From: Fennellomyces sp. T-0311
Taxonomy: Eukaryota; Mucoromycota; Mucoromycetes; Mucorales; Lichtheimiaceae
NCBI GenBank assembly: GCA_025266875.1
Contig: JALLLT010000017.1
Location: forward strand, 372,001 to 436,000
Direction of reading: 5' to 3'
DNA length: 64,000 bases
Within the stretch, counting starts at the first letter, position 1, and every line of letters begins with the position of its first letter. The position numbers and the translations under genes were made by a program. Under the pieces are notes generated by a model that made no database searches, was not told the origin of the DNA, and saw only the letters and a list, made by a program, of their open reading frames with translations. Below are positions 12,390-24,600 of this stretch, piece after piece.

Positions 12390-12850
12390 TACCATTTATA
12401 CCACAAACCTTAATCACCATGTACGGTTACGCACACATCAAGCAAAGCATTACTGTAGTATCCACTTTGAGCCACGAGGAAGTGATAAGATACCTTTAGA
12501 AGCAGGTCAAATACCTCCCATAAATATCAATTTTAGCTTTTTTCGACTATACTATCAAACGAAGTTTCTCTTTAGCTTCTCTTCTATCATGATATGGCTA
12601 CTTTAGTTGTTAATATAACAAAAACTATTAGAATGATTGTTTAAATCGAGGCTTGCGAGTCAGAAGTGGAAGGGTTTTGCTAAACATGACTCGATTGTTC
12701 TGTGTAGTCGATTGGATCGACGTTTAAGCAACCATACTTATGGCACGGCTCAACAGAATCTTGCGGTGACACAATCAAAAGTGGATTGAGCCCTGTCAGT
12801 TTTTGGGAACTGAATCTTAAAACGCGGATCTTTCTTTTTTCTCTCTCAAT
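12390..12850. other. intergenic, upstream of the histidinol phosphatase gene
   Basis: No coding signal was found. It begins with the TA copied by the transposon insertion and ends with a pyrimidine-rich leader (TTTCTTTTTTCTCTCTC) just before the ATG at 12851, typical of fungal promoters. Confidence 0.5.
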
Positions 12851-13859
12851 ATGCCATACTCATATCACAGCCATTCTGGACAATACTGTCACCATGGTTA
12901 TGGTTTACTCGAAGACGTTGTCAAAGAAGCCGTACGAAAAGGTTTCCACGCGTATGGCTTGAGTGAGCACATGCCTCGTTTTGCTGCCAGCGAGCTGTAT
13001 CCAGAAGAACTCGAGGTATGACATGGTATGACTCATTTGACATTTTCAAACATTATTTGCTCATATAGGCTCAATGCACACCAGCGACATTGTCAACCTT
13101 ATACGATGATTTCAATGTCCATGCGCGTCGATTGATAGAAAAGTACCAAGGCCAGATCGAGCTGTTGGTCGGCACCGAGATTGAGTTTATCCGCCCACAG
13201 TACGCCGACTATGTCAACGCGTTACGAAACAAGGTGGATTACGTTGTTGGATCGTTGCACCACGTTGGTACGGTCCCAATCGACTTTTCGCCGGAACTGT
13301 ACAAGCAGGCATTGGATCAGCACGGCGATATCACTTCGTTGTTCGCTGCATATTTCGATGAACAGTATGAAATGTTGCGTCAAGTTCGCCCTGAAGTCGT
13401 CGGTCATTTCGATTTGGTCCGCATCTTTGCCTCGGCAGAACAACAGCAGACGGTATCACAACCCGAGATTTGGGATAAGATTGTTCGCAATGTTGATTTT
13501 GTGATTGAGTACGGAGGGCTATTTGAGATCAACTCTAGAGCATGGAAGAAGGGACTACGTGACGCTTATCCGTGTCGTGATATTATTAAGGTTTGCTACT
13601 ATTTTTTTGGGCCTCGGGTACAATGGTTTGACTTGCTACGTTGCAGCTGATCCAAGAAAAGGGCGGACGGCTTACATTGTCAGATGACTGCCACGGCCCA
13701 AAGGACGTTGGCATGTTCTATGACAAGCTCAAGGAGTACTTGGAAGCGCTGGATCTTCATACTATCTACTATCTTACGCGAGAAACTGGCAAGGTGGTTG
13801 CAAAGCCAAATGACAACATATTGAACGAAGCCTTTTGGGAAAACATAGCAGATTGGTAG
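12851..13859 (+). CDS. HIS2: histidinol-phosphatase, PHP family
   Basis: Three exons (12851-13015, 13069-13590, 13647-13859) with phase-0 introns encode 299 residues. The enzyme removes phosphate from L-histidinol phosphate, the penultimate enzyme of histidine synthesis, in the cytosol. PHP-type metal ligands are visible: HSHSGQ at residues 6-11, HGY just after, the GLSEHMP stretch, VGTEIEF, VGSLHHV, VVGHFDL and SDDCHG near the C-terminus. Length and order match fungal His2 proteins (about 300-335 residues). The start is the first ATG after a pyrimidine-rich leader and gives the N-terminal metal-binding motif. It converges with the glucosamine-6-phosphate deaminase gene, whose stop is 180 bp away. 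Confidence 0.9.
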
Positions 13860-14038
13860 AAAGGGAAAAGAGCAAACAAGAATAGATACAGAAAACATAT
13901 TAACAAGCGGTATGGTATGATATTTGCACATTTACAGGAGGGATAAAGGGTGTGTGTGTGTGTGTTGGTTGGGAGCGGAACGCCGGGTGACAGAGCAAAA
14001 TAGGGAATGGGAGGTTACTATGGCAACTAGTACTACTG

Positions 14039-15434
14039 CTATTGGGATGACAATGGTGCAGGCATCGATCCAGCAGCCACATCAGCTGTTGTACGTCGCT
14101 TCTTCGTTGGACTTTGCTCTCGTCCGGTTGGACTCTCTGGCTGCATGCTATCATTGTCATCATCAGGTGACATTGGCTCCTCGCCATCGTCTGCCTTGCC
14201 CTCTGATTCATCTCCACTCAACAGCTGTCGCACGAGCATTTCGCGTCCTTTGCTCGTAGCGCCGCGCATCGCAGAGGACAAAAGCTCGCCTTGCAGACCA
14301 AGATTCTCTTTACCAATAAGCGACTGATGCACATGTTCGATGGATTTGAAATACTTGACGGTCTACGCACATACTTTCAGTGAGTGCCGTGAAAAAACGG
14401 TACCGTCCACACACTGTTACCTTGACGTGCAGTTCCAGCGTTGCGTCCTCGTCACACACGATCAAACCCTTTGGATGCATCTGAATAGCCGACACAGTCC
14501 ACATGTGATTGACGCCTTCCTCGACACACTTTGCCAGTGCAATGCTATATCAGCAAAGGTTAATTTCATTCTCCTCCAATTCGTTTTACATCATCGCCAT
14601 TTCCTCACCTCTTGTGCGCGCCCGTGATGATAATGCAGACCTCCCGAGCGTCCATCACCGTAGCCACGCTATTTTGAACAGTTAGAAACCGCGGATCGGT
14701 TTATATGGCTTCTCATACCCAACGGTCAATGCCAACTTTGGCACCTTGGTGATATCGCCATCGAAGAAGCGGGCGTTCGCAATGATGGTTTCATAGGCGA
14801 GAGTCTTAACTCTGGTGCGGCTTGTAAGACTGGATCCGGGCTCGTTGAAGGCAATGTGGCCGTCCGGTCCGATACCACCGAGAAAGAGCTCAATTCCACC
14901 GTGGCTCAGAATGGCGGCCTCGTAGCGGCGGCATTCCTCATCCAGGTCTGGTGCATTGCCGTCGAGCACGTGAATGTTTTCAGGCAGGATGTCGATGTGC
15001 TGGAACAGGTGTGTCCACATAAACGAATAGTACGATTCTCGATGGTGTCTTTTGATTTTGTTAGTGTTAGGGAAAAAACACGCGGGTTGCTTAGATAATC
15101 CCGTTACCTTGGAATGCCGACGTATTCATCCATATTAAACGTTACCACGTACTTGAACGAGAGCTCCCCCGATTTGCAGAACTCGGCAAGTCGATGGTAG
15201 CAGCCGATCGGTGACGACCCCGTTGGAAGTCCAAGAACAAACGGTCGCTCCTTGCTTGGTTGAAATTGATTGATACGTTCTTTAATGTAATGAGCTTTTT
15301 TTATAAAAAAAAGAATGAACGCGCGCAGTCGTGTGGTCAGCTTCCTACATTCAAGAGAGTGTCGAACTGAGCGTGGAGCGCTTACCTATCCATGCAGACA
15401 CTTCTTCGTAATCTTGGCGCACCACAAGTCTCAT
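14039..15434 (-). CDS. NAG1: glucosamine-6-phosphate deaminase with a long C-terminal tail
   Basis: Six minus-strand exons (15434-15386, 15294-15108, 15048-14719, 14668-14609, 14544-14421, 14362-14039) in consistent phase give 357 residues. The enzyme converts glucosamine 6-phosphate to fructose 6-phosphate and ammonia, the last step of GlcNAc use, and so opposes chitin precursor synthesis. Motifs: [16 protein letters not shown] (phosphate binding), FNMDEYVG (catalytic Asp), [15 protein letters not shown] (catalytic His), [28 protein letters not shown] and [11 protein letters not shown]. The core ends near residue 275. The remaining roughly 80 residues are a Ser/Glu/Asp/Pro-rich tail with a basic KKRR patch that the usual 270-290-residue enzymes lack. 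Start [12 protein letters not shown] matches the family N-terminus. Confidence 0.93.
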
Positions 15435-15814
15435 TGGCCGATTGCGTAATGGAGGTTGAAAGTGGGGAAAAAGAGCTCGGGGGAGAAACACTGAGAGAAA
15501 ACGAAAATATTTGCTTCCGCGGATAACTCCTGCTATCCCGTCTGCTTGGTGTAACGCACGGTACTGTCGCACTTCCGAGTCTTGCGCTATTTCCCAGCCT
15601 GCAAAGCTGGTCCCGTGGGCTGGAGTGCCACTGCTTATGGTCAGACTATCTTTCTAACCCATCTTTTAGGTTTAAAAGATCCCACCGAGAGATACTGTTC
15701 GTTTGGTGCTTCGTGTGAACTGATCCACGTCTGAAACTGTGATATCTTTTAAAAAACACAAATTTTCGCTGGTGGCACTTGCTCTTCTATACGCTTCTTT
15801 TGTTACATAACTCA

Positions 15815-16616
15815 ATGAGTGTTGCCTTGAAATTATACACGCCTCCAGAACAATTCGGTATCGTGGAGCCGGGTATTTATCGCTCAGACATGTTACAACC
15901 ACTTCATTTCCCTTTCATCAAGCAAATCAATTTCAAAACCGTCGTCATGCTCAGTCCTGAAATGCCAAACAGGGTTACGTCCAACTTGATGGAAGAATGC
16001 GGCATGAAACTTGTTGGTGTTTTTTTTTTACTCGCGTGATAAGTCAATTGATGTTCAGCTCTAGGTGCATCTTGGCATGGCAACGTGGAAGCCAACGCAA
16101 CCGTCTACTTGGCGGCCTGTATCCGAAGAGTTGATCAAAGAGGGCCTGGAATTGATCCTTAACAGTGATACTCACCCAGTCCTAATCATGTGCACGTATG
16201 TTTTTTTTCTCAATGTTTATGCCCACCATCCTCAATTCATTCTATACGCGGAAAAAGTTCCGGTATCCATGAGACTGGCACACTCGTCGGCTGCTTGCGT
16301 AAGTTAGAAGGATGGAACTTTAGTTCAATTATTACAGAGGTAAACGAAAAACGAGCACTTGCCACTATTCAGGAAACTTGACGTTTCTGCTAGTATCGAG
16401 CGTACGCAGGCACCAAGGCAAGATACGTTAATGAGCAGTTCATCGAGTTGTTCGATTTGGATCTAGTCACTTTGCCAGAGGATCTTCCCGGCTGGTTGAT
16501 AGATCAACAGGACATGCTTGTAAGTCATACCTACATTGACTTGGTACCTTATTGATTTTCATGAGTAGGCAGAGGAGCAAGCCGAACAAGAAGCCAAATT
16601 ACTGACTCAAGCTTAA
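15815..16616 (+). CDS. OCA/Siw14-like protein-tyrosine phosphatase homologue, probably inactive
   Basis: Five exons (15815-16012, 16065-16195, 16258-16339, 16394-16519, 16569-16616) in phase encode 194 residues. The fold markers of the fungal OCA/Siw14 group are present: GIVEPGIYRSDML near residue 16, PHFPFIKQINFKTVV-type helix and strand, THPVLIMC, ETGTLVGCLRKLEGW, and YRAYAGTKARYVNEQFIELFD. The P-loop reads C-T-S-G-I-H-E, where an active enzyme needs C-x5-R preceded by H. Here H is M and the arginine is E, so phosphatase activity is unlikely. Yeast OCA proteins work in a complex linked to oxidant response and inositol pyrophosphate metabolism; a structural role here is inferred. The shift is not a splicing artefact, because both flanking exons join in phase. 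Confidence 0.8.
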
Positions 16617-16744
16617 AACAAAACAACATCCATTATGTACATATAGCATATACAACTGTATCATACCACCAACGATATTTTTCTGAAAGGATTCCCTTTG
16701 GATATATTAAAAGCAAGTAATGTCTATACATGGTGCATCCCGAT

Positions 16745-19065
16745 TTACTTGACGAGGTACTTTTGTGCCACTTCGCCAAATTCATCCAACACGTCATTGA
16801 TGGTTTCTCTAAACACGGCCGGATCAGTTGGCTCGTATGATTTCCATGACGATATGCTCAGTCGAATACGCTCCTTATCGACAGCATAAGCGATACCATA
16901 GCCTTCAGGTACAACTGCTCCAAAACCACCATAGGACGTGTCACCAGGCGATACGTTCGACGTGGACAAGGTCCAGTATTGAGAATTTGCGTAGGATGGG
17001 TCTTGGAAAATGGCTGCTGCTTCAGAGGCTGCTTCTTCAGGTGTCATCATGCATCGCAAACCAAGCAAGTGACGATCAACACCCATACCGTTCACTGCTG
17101 CCTTCATATATTCCAAATGGCTTCCGATGGCGGTCTGCATCAAAGCAAGCTTATCTGCCATCTAAACAACGGTTAAAAACGTGCCATTTTTTCCCGCAAC
17201 AGTTTACCAGCCTACCTTGACATTTTCATCATCCCAAGCTTTCGTGAAAGCGACTGTGTCTACCGACACTGTTCGTACAGTCTCAGTGCGTCCAGTCAAG
17301 AACTTGCGGGTGGATGCAGCCTCATAAGTGGGTACAGCCTTGCCGTGCTGGCGGTAATAAGCCAATTGGAATGCCATTTGCATCCATCCATCAGGGCTGA
17401 CTTTGGCCTTTTTTAGATATTGGGAACCGTATCCGTGGTAATGCAAAAGCACACTCTCGATATCGCTGATGAGAGCAGCTGCGTTTGTTTGAGCAGTCTT
17501 GAGTGCATTGCCGATATCGGGAGTGATATCCCAGTTTAACCATGTGGGTGGGGCAGGCGCAGATAAGTTGGGCTTTGCTGATCCATGGCCAGCATGTTCG
17601 CTGTTCAAATAGCTTGACATTAAGTATCCTTTACTAATCTTTTGCGAAAAATAAGAAGCCTATTACCTTTTGATAATTTCGCCAAACATGGTAAAAGGAA
17701 TGATAGCATCGGCGGGTGCATGCTAACATAAGTATTAGTTTCATCAGATATTTAAATTATACTTAACCAACCTCGCCATTGACACCTGCACGGCCATTAT
17801 TTTCCACAATAAACGACAACGTCTTATCGAACCAACGGTTACGTCCTCCCTTTCCATAAAATACATTCAAGTGAGCCTGATCGATATCAGACGGTGAACT
17901 GTAGTCATCCAGGGAAATAGCGAACAACGAAGTATCAATCTCATGTAATGTACGTGCGTTGGTAGGGTTGGACTCCAGCTCTTCGCGAACATTTGCCCAA
18001 GTATCCCGATGCTCCGTTGTCATGATACCCACAGGTGGTTGTAATAGTTCGGGTTGCACCTTATCCACTTGTTCAACAACGCGACGCAATTGGCTACATA
18101 CCCCATTAGATCTCTATGATTTCTCACGGAGTATAAAAACTACTAACCTTGTCATTGCTTTATCGGTCAGCACTTGTCCTTCAGCATCAAACACAGGAAC
18201 CGAGAAAATTTGATCTTTGTAAATAACAGTAATATGCTTGGCAGTTGCTGGCCAACTTGTCACAACTTTGTCTCTAGGATTTGCGGCAATGCGAGTAGCA
18301 CCAAACATATTCTTCAGCTGGTTCATACAAAACGGACCTGACCGTGAGACATCCGGCGGAATTTCTTCGCTAATTAGATATGTCCTTTCGATTAGAAAAC
18401 AGATGTAAAAAATAGAGTTTTACAGCTTACTTGTTCACTTTGTTCGAGTATTCGACCAAGCTGACTGCAATCTTTGCAGCACGGTCCAACTGAGGTTCAG
18501 TTGCCTTCCCTGGAGCAACATTGGATGCAAGACCTTGAGGAGGATCTTGAAATTGATTCCACCAGTTAACGTTGATCAACGTAGGAACACGATACTCGAG
18601 ATAACCCTTGTTCAGCCACAACTGGTCTAACCACGAACGCTCGAATTTCGCTTCCTGTTGATCAAGCGCACGGAGTCGTTCCTGTAGCTTTGGACCGAGA
18701 CCATCGGCGCTGATAAACTGATCGACCTTTTGACTGGCTTGAGCATATTCGGCCGAGTTTAACAACGGCAGCAAGCTTTTCTTGTATCGCGCGGCAGTCG
18801 CTTGAAGGTCAGGAATGGGGAGCCGTGGGAGTTTGGATTGATTCGAGAATGTCTTTTGCTGTGGTTGCTCGGTGGTAGACGTACTCATGGCGCGTCTGCC
18901 AACTAGGTGATACAACAGAGGTCTATGTTTTTTTTTTACTTTCGTAAGAAACGTCTCTTTTTCATAGCGATGTTATGGGTATGACTGTACTTACCTTTGA
19001 GCAACAGTGACATTGTGGTGACGGACGCCGATAGTGCGGCTGGATGCACGTAAGAGAAGTGCCAT
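16745..19065 (-). CDS. CAT2: carnitine O-acetyltransferase, mitochondrial/peroxisomal
   Basis: Seven minus-strand exons (19065-18995, 18895-18431, 18369-18148, 18093-17772, 17722-17667, 17612-17216, 17161-16745) in phase encode 649 residues, the usual size. It moves acetyl groups between CoA and carnitine for transport between peroxisome, cytosol and mitochondrion. Exon 1 (MALLLRASSRTIGVRHH) is an arginine-rich, acid-free mitochondrial presequence. The N-terminal LPRLPIPDLQATAARY is the family start. The catalytic His is H361 in NGEHAPADA, split by an intron just before it. VDTVAFTKAW and KLALMQTAIGSHLEYM are conserved substrate-binding regions. No SKL-type peroxisomal signal is seen at the C-terminus (ends YLVK). 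A second Met at the start of exon 2 (MSTSTTEQ) would give a form without the presequence. Confidence 0.93.
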
Positions 19066-19593
19066 GATGACACTGACAGTAAAGCGTGGAAAGGGGAAAA
19101 GAAAAGCAACTCTATACCAGAGGAAAGCGAGGGAAAAAAATAGGCACGCTTTCAAGCATGTGATTCATCGGATCCCCGCATTTACGGTTCTGTGTCCTGC
19201 ATCGATTGTTGCACAAACAGAACGCCTGAACACCCCCTCTGTCATACACGTTTCAGGGACAACAGTCAACGAAGCCCGTTTTCGAAGCGAGTATTATTAT
19301 TTACCAAACTGATTGATGCTTGCTCCATATCTATCCGTAACTTCGGGCTAACATTGAACTAGCAGTAATGCCGCTTCTGCGAACGATACTCAGTTTCCTT
19401 TTATAGATTTCCACTGGTAAATGTTTTAGTAGCAGCGGTAGAGCTTGCCGAGTTTCGGTTTAAAGATATTCTCTGTGTAATTCACTACGTAACATCCTAT
19501 GAAGCGGACAATTGACTCCACAGCTGCGATATACGATGCTAGTACTTTTTGGTTTTTATATTTACAAGAAAAAAATAAATGCATGGGCTATTG
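19066..19593. other. spacer between CAT2 start and RET1 stop
   Basis: No coding or RNA feature is recognisable. It should contain the carnitine acetyltransferase promoter and the 3' end of the RNA polymerase III subunit gene. Confidence 0.5.
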
Positions 19594-22500
19594 TTACAGT
19601 GCATCCTCCAACATCATTCTTGGAGAAACGTTCATTGCCATCAACTCTTGGAACAGCAGTTTGCATGCATATGGAATCTGCATCGAGCGGACGTGCTTGC
19701 TGCTCTTACAGAACTGACACCATGCTGCATAACCTATCAGACCGCACTGGTCGCACACCTGAATCTCAAAGATATCCGAAGAAATCATCAAACGTTCAAG
19801 CAGCAGCATACTGGCACCATAACCGATCAAACAATCACGCTCCATCTCACCAAGACGCAGACCGCCGTCGCGAGATCGACCTTCTGTAGGCTGACGCGTA
19901 AGAGTTGCTCGAGGACCACTAGATGAATCGATTAGCTAAAGACGGCATGCAAAACTTTTTTTTCATCGACGTACCGTGCACGAGCGTGCATCTTATCCAT
20001 GACCATATGCTTAAGCTTCTGGTAATAGATGGGACCAAAAAAGATGTATGCCGAGAGAGGTTCACCCGTGATACCTTTGTTAATACGTGATGAGTAAAGG
20101 ACTGCTCTACCCCTGTATATCGTTTAACCTTTACCTGAGTTCAGGTAATCTTTGCCAGAGTAGTTGAAGCCATGATCGATCAAAATCTTGCTCATGTCAT
20201 CGACCTTGCTACCACCAAAGGCAGTACCGTACTGCAGCTGACCAGCCATAACGCCTGCCTTTCCAGCCAACAATTCAATCATTTTACCGACAGTCATACG
20301 AGAGGGGAAACCGTGAGGATTCATAATAATATCAGGGGAGATACCCTGGTCCGAAAATGGCATATCTTCTTGCTGAACAATGATACCGCACACACCCTTT
20401 TGTCCGTGGCGAGACGAGAACTTGTCACCCAATTCGGGACGACGCGTTTGACGGACATTGATCTTGATGAGTGTTTGATCACTTTCAGTGGTGGTGAAGA
20501 GAACTTTATCGACGTAACCGGTTTGCGCTGCCTTGTAGCGCATAGGCAGAGGCTTGAATGCCACGGCTTGCGCCCCACCAGGAGCATCGACACCAGCACT
20601 CGTGGGCACTTGCTTGTTGACATAAATTGAACCATCATTAATGGGCTCACCAACACCCGCAATACCATCTGCATCCAGAGCATCGTATGAATCGTTCCAC
20701 AAGTCTGAATCGCGCGGTGGTGGATCGGCGAGACGGTCGTGCCTAGAGTAAGTCAAATCAGCTATCCACATTTACCACCAGCAAAAAAGATCTTGCACAA
20801 CTCACGTTCCGTTGGGGTATCGTTTGATCATGGTAGCATACTTTCGCATGACTTGGCAGCGTCCAAAGCCTCGATCGAGACCAGCCTTGTTGATTACCAA
20901 CGCATCTTCAATATCGTAACCAGAGTAACTCATGACAGCAACAGTGGCATTTTGGCCAGCAGGAAGCTATAAGCGAGCAAGTTAGTGGCTATCCACATAC
21001 ATGTAACGGTGTATATCCCACCTTATCATAGCCAATCAACTCGATCGTCTTGCTCTTCACCATGGGCTGTTGTGGGTACACCATCAGGTAGATCAGAGTT
21101 TCGATACGGTTCAGTTGGTTATAGCCAATGGCACCAATGGCTTGTTTACCCATAGCGCATTGGTACGTGTTACGTGGCGACTGGTTGTGATGGGGATAAG
21201 GAATAAGACCAGCGACAGCACCAAGAATAGTAAATGGCTCGATTTCAAGATGCGTGGTGACCGAAGGAACAATGTCACGCTCATAGGTGGCGATATTGGC
21301 ATCACTTTCTTCGTTGACGTCCAAGTATTCAACCAGACCCTTCTTCAAAAAGTCATCAAAGACGAGCTTTTCAGCAATCAAATCCTATCATGTGTAAAAA
21401 TAGTTAGAGAGTGCATTCCGTAGAAACCTTTCACGCTTACGTTAATATGCTGTTGGGTCACTCGTGGTTTGCCCTTTTCCACGATAATAAGCGGTCTACA
21501 GATACGTCCACCATCAGAGGAGAGGTTGACGGTGCGCTGATGGGTATTGACGAAAACAGTGACGAATTCAGATACACGGCCTGCACGACGCAGTCGGCGG
21601 AAATCGGCAACGAACTTTTGCGTACGACGCGTGACGCCAAGAATAACACCATTAAGCAAAACCAAGTAAGTGTTGGGCTGATACAGCTCGGCACCAGTGA
21701 GCAAGTTAATATCTATGTGATTGTTATTACCGTGTTGAACACGAACATGGAAGCATCCTACCTTCTACACCAAGAGTATACGCAATCTTTCGAATCGGTT
21801 CTTCTTCATCATCGGTGGTAATATGGGTCATAAGTGCCAAGTTTTTGACAAGACCACAGGCTTCACCTTCCGGAGTATCGGATGGACACAACATACCCCA
21901 CTGGGAAGGCTGCAACGAACGAGGACCAGAGACCTTACGTGTCTTCTCGAACTGAGACGAAATTCTGGTCATCATACCAAGAGCAGAAATGTACGAAAGA
22001 CGAGACAGCACTTGAGTAATACCAGCTCGGTCCATCTTGAAACGCTTCAACACCCAATTGCCAGTCGAAATAGCGCGCACAAAGCCGCTGGTAATGTGAT
22101 CACCATGCAAAACCAATTGGTTGAAAATATCAAACTCCTGCGTTCGGTTAGGCTTCTTCAATACTTTGTCGGCAGCCAATTTGAGATCAGAGTTGAACTT
22201 TTTGAACAGATCTTCAAATAGCAAAGAGAGCAATTGACCAGCCCTAGTAAAGTATTGTGTCAGCATAACGATGTTGACCATCCCAATCCACAACTTACAA
22301 TTCAAGACGCTTGTTACCAACATAATCACGATCATCAACGTTGACTTCGTCTCCCATAGCAACAATAACACGTCTGATCATCACGGCAGCGTAGATACTC
22401 TTTTCTCGGAAATTCAAGTTTTCAACCGGGATATGTGCCAGAATAACCGTAGCCAAAACCTCAAGTGCTTCTTCGACCTATATTTGGAGTTGTGAGTCGA

Positions 22501-23837
22501 TCGGATAGCCGCACATTGGATCCAACATACCATTGTCTTGCGTACTGTCGAGAGCTTTCGGTTCACCTTGACCTTCGCACCAATATATTCGAGTGCCTGA
22601 AGTTGAGTGAATATCCGCATTTTCGACGCCTCTTCGATGTTGATGGAGAACGTATCGTGAAGGTCGTGATCGTTGCCGCAAACCAGCTGCGCAATTTCTC
22701 GGTCCGATTGGACACCCATTGCCTAGGTAAACAACATATACCAATGAGTTTCCCGGTCCTACGGACAGTGCTCTAATATACCTTCATGAACACTACTACG
22801 GGAATATCTTCGGCAATGGAGTTGTGCTTCAAGTAGATTTTGCCATTCTTGACAAAGATAGCAGTTTTGGATTTACGTTCGTGAGTGGAACTGTGCGCTT
22901 TTTCGTTAGCAAAATGTTGATTAACCCTCAACTTGTCGAAGCCTACCTCTGCACGTTGGCAACCACCTCTCCCTTTTTGTCGACTTCGACAATGATACGA
23001 TTCTTCGACAGCTGCTCTTGCACCAAAATTACTTTTTCGGTTCCCTTGACAACAAAGTAACCACCTAATACACCAATTGTCAGAGAAACATTACTCTAAC
23101 AACCACTTTCACGAATCATACCAGGATCCAAGGGACATTCTCTCATTCTAGCCAACTCTGCTTCGTTTTTGCCTCTGAGCACACAGTGGGACGACCGCAA
23201 CATGATAGGAAGACGGCCAATCATGACATTTTTACGCTTGACAATCTGTTTTCCACGAGTGTACTCGACATCGACAAAAATATTGGCGGCGTAGGTGAGA
23301 TCGCGCAATCGACATTCGTGGGGCGTGTAACTGCGGTTCGCGACATCCGCGTCCATACGTTCAGGTCTACCGACGCGAATACCCGTATATCTGTTCAGGA
23401 ATCAGTATCTCGCTCACTATATATACAAGTGTATGCGACTATTACTTTAAGTAAAAGTTGGGATCGACGTCGGAAGTAACTTTCTCGTTTGCTTTGATAA
23501 TTTTGCGCAAATCGACATTGACAAAGTAATTGTATGAATCAATGTGCTGCTTGACAAGACCTTTCACTTTAAGAAAGGCGGGCAACAGCTTCCATTTTTC
23601 CTTTAAAATTTGAAACGTGAGCAGATCTATCAAAATCAAGAAAAGATTCTTTCTGCGTACTTTGATCTCCTTGACAGGTTCAGCTATATGCTTTCCCTCG
23701 TAGTATTCTTCCATGAGAGGTTCAAAGCCTTCTTTGTCATGCTGACCAGCTGAATCATGATTGTGTTTTCCGGGAGTCTTTGGATCAACATCCATGGGTT
23801 CAGCTTTGTCAGCTTTGGTCGCTTTCATGCGGGCCAT
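19594..23837 (-). CDS. RET1: DNA-directed RNA polymerase III, second largest subunit
   Basis: A long minus-strand gene with a dozen or so short introns; the pieces join in order into a protein of roughly 1,100-1,150 residues. Order: protrusion ([35 protein letters not shown]), [17 protein letters not shown], the lobe/fork region ([37 protein letters not shown]), the external and hybrid regions ([40 protein letters not shown]), [15 protein letters not shown] with the catalytic-site lysines, [20 protein letters not shown], and the C-terminal clamp with zinc ligands CDQCG and CQFC. These are diagnostic of the beta-like subunit; the N-terminal [14 protein letters not shown] text points to Pol III rather than I or II. 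It makes tRNA and 5S rRNA. The start at 23837 is the first Met and is followed by a short acidic leader. Confidence 0.93.
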
Positions 23838-23930
23838 TGGTGCAGTAAGAGAAAAAAACGATCAAAGAGTTCCGCTGGCAGGTTTCAGCCACTAAGATCA
23901 AGCGCACTGCGGAGGCTGAAGGTGCGTTCT

Positions 23931-24600
23931 TCAATGTCGATCCAATTGAATCATCTTTAGGCTTTTCCTCATCTTACAAGTCAATACACCACAAAAAGTA
24001 GGCAGACCACGGTAAAAGAAAGAGTGGGTAAGAGCCAACAAGAAGAAAGTTTGTCTGATATATATTGTTGAAAAATAATTGACCTGCTCCTTAAGGTATT
24101 CGACCGCTTTCTCTCGGTTCAAAGTGAATATTCATGCTTCGTTTGATATGCACGTGTATGTACATGATGATGAGGTGTTTACGAATATATATGGTAGTGC
24201 TAGTGCGAGTACGTATCGATGGCGATTGATCGCCTGTGGAAATATATTGCTCATGATGGATCTGCAGTAAATCTTGGGCAAATTGCTTTATGTTTGACTT
24301 TGACTAGTGACGCGGTCTAACACCTTCAATGCTTTCAAGGTTTGGCGTATGGCTGCTTGAAAATCCGCGTCTCGTACGCCCAGTGCCTGAAATATACAAG
24401 TCATTGACAGGTTGGAACTATCTTACTATTGTTGTTGGTGTGAAGCTGGTGGGGGAAGAACAGACGCGAAGAGGACGGCAACACGAGAAGAATCACCAGA
24501 AGCACAACGTCGCTGTTATAGTTGACGTCGTCTTCTTCCTCTGGTGTCATAATAATCATATCAAGTAACGAAGCAGCTTGACCAATTGGAGGCTTGTTAT
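23931..24600 (-). CDS. unidentified small multi-exon gene (3' part)
   Basis: Phase-consistent exons can be joined on the minus strand: one about 24590-24508 ending TPEEEDD, one starting at 24387 (ALGVRDADFQAAIRQTLKAL), one with QFAQDLLQIHHEQYIST, one with KAVEYLKEQ, and the last ending MIQLDRH at 23931. The product is a small, mostly helical acidic protein. I do not recognise the family. The 5' end was not found; a candidate start lies near 24995 (MASNEG), but its joins are not convincing. It lies head-to-tail with RET1, 94 bp upstream of that gene's ATG on the same strand. Confidence 0.35.

Noticed and set aside
13951..13964. TG dinucleotide repeat downstream of the histidinol phosphatase stop
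   Set aside because: Ordinary short microsatellite in a 3' region; no wider structure.
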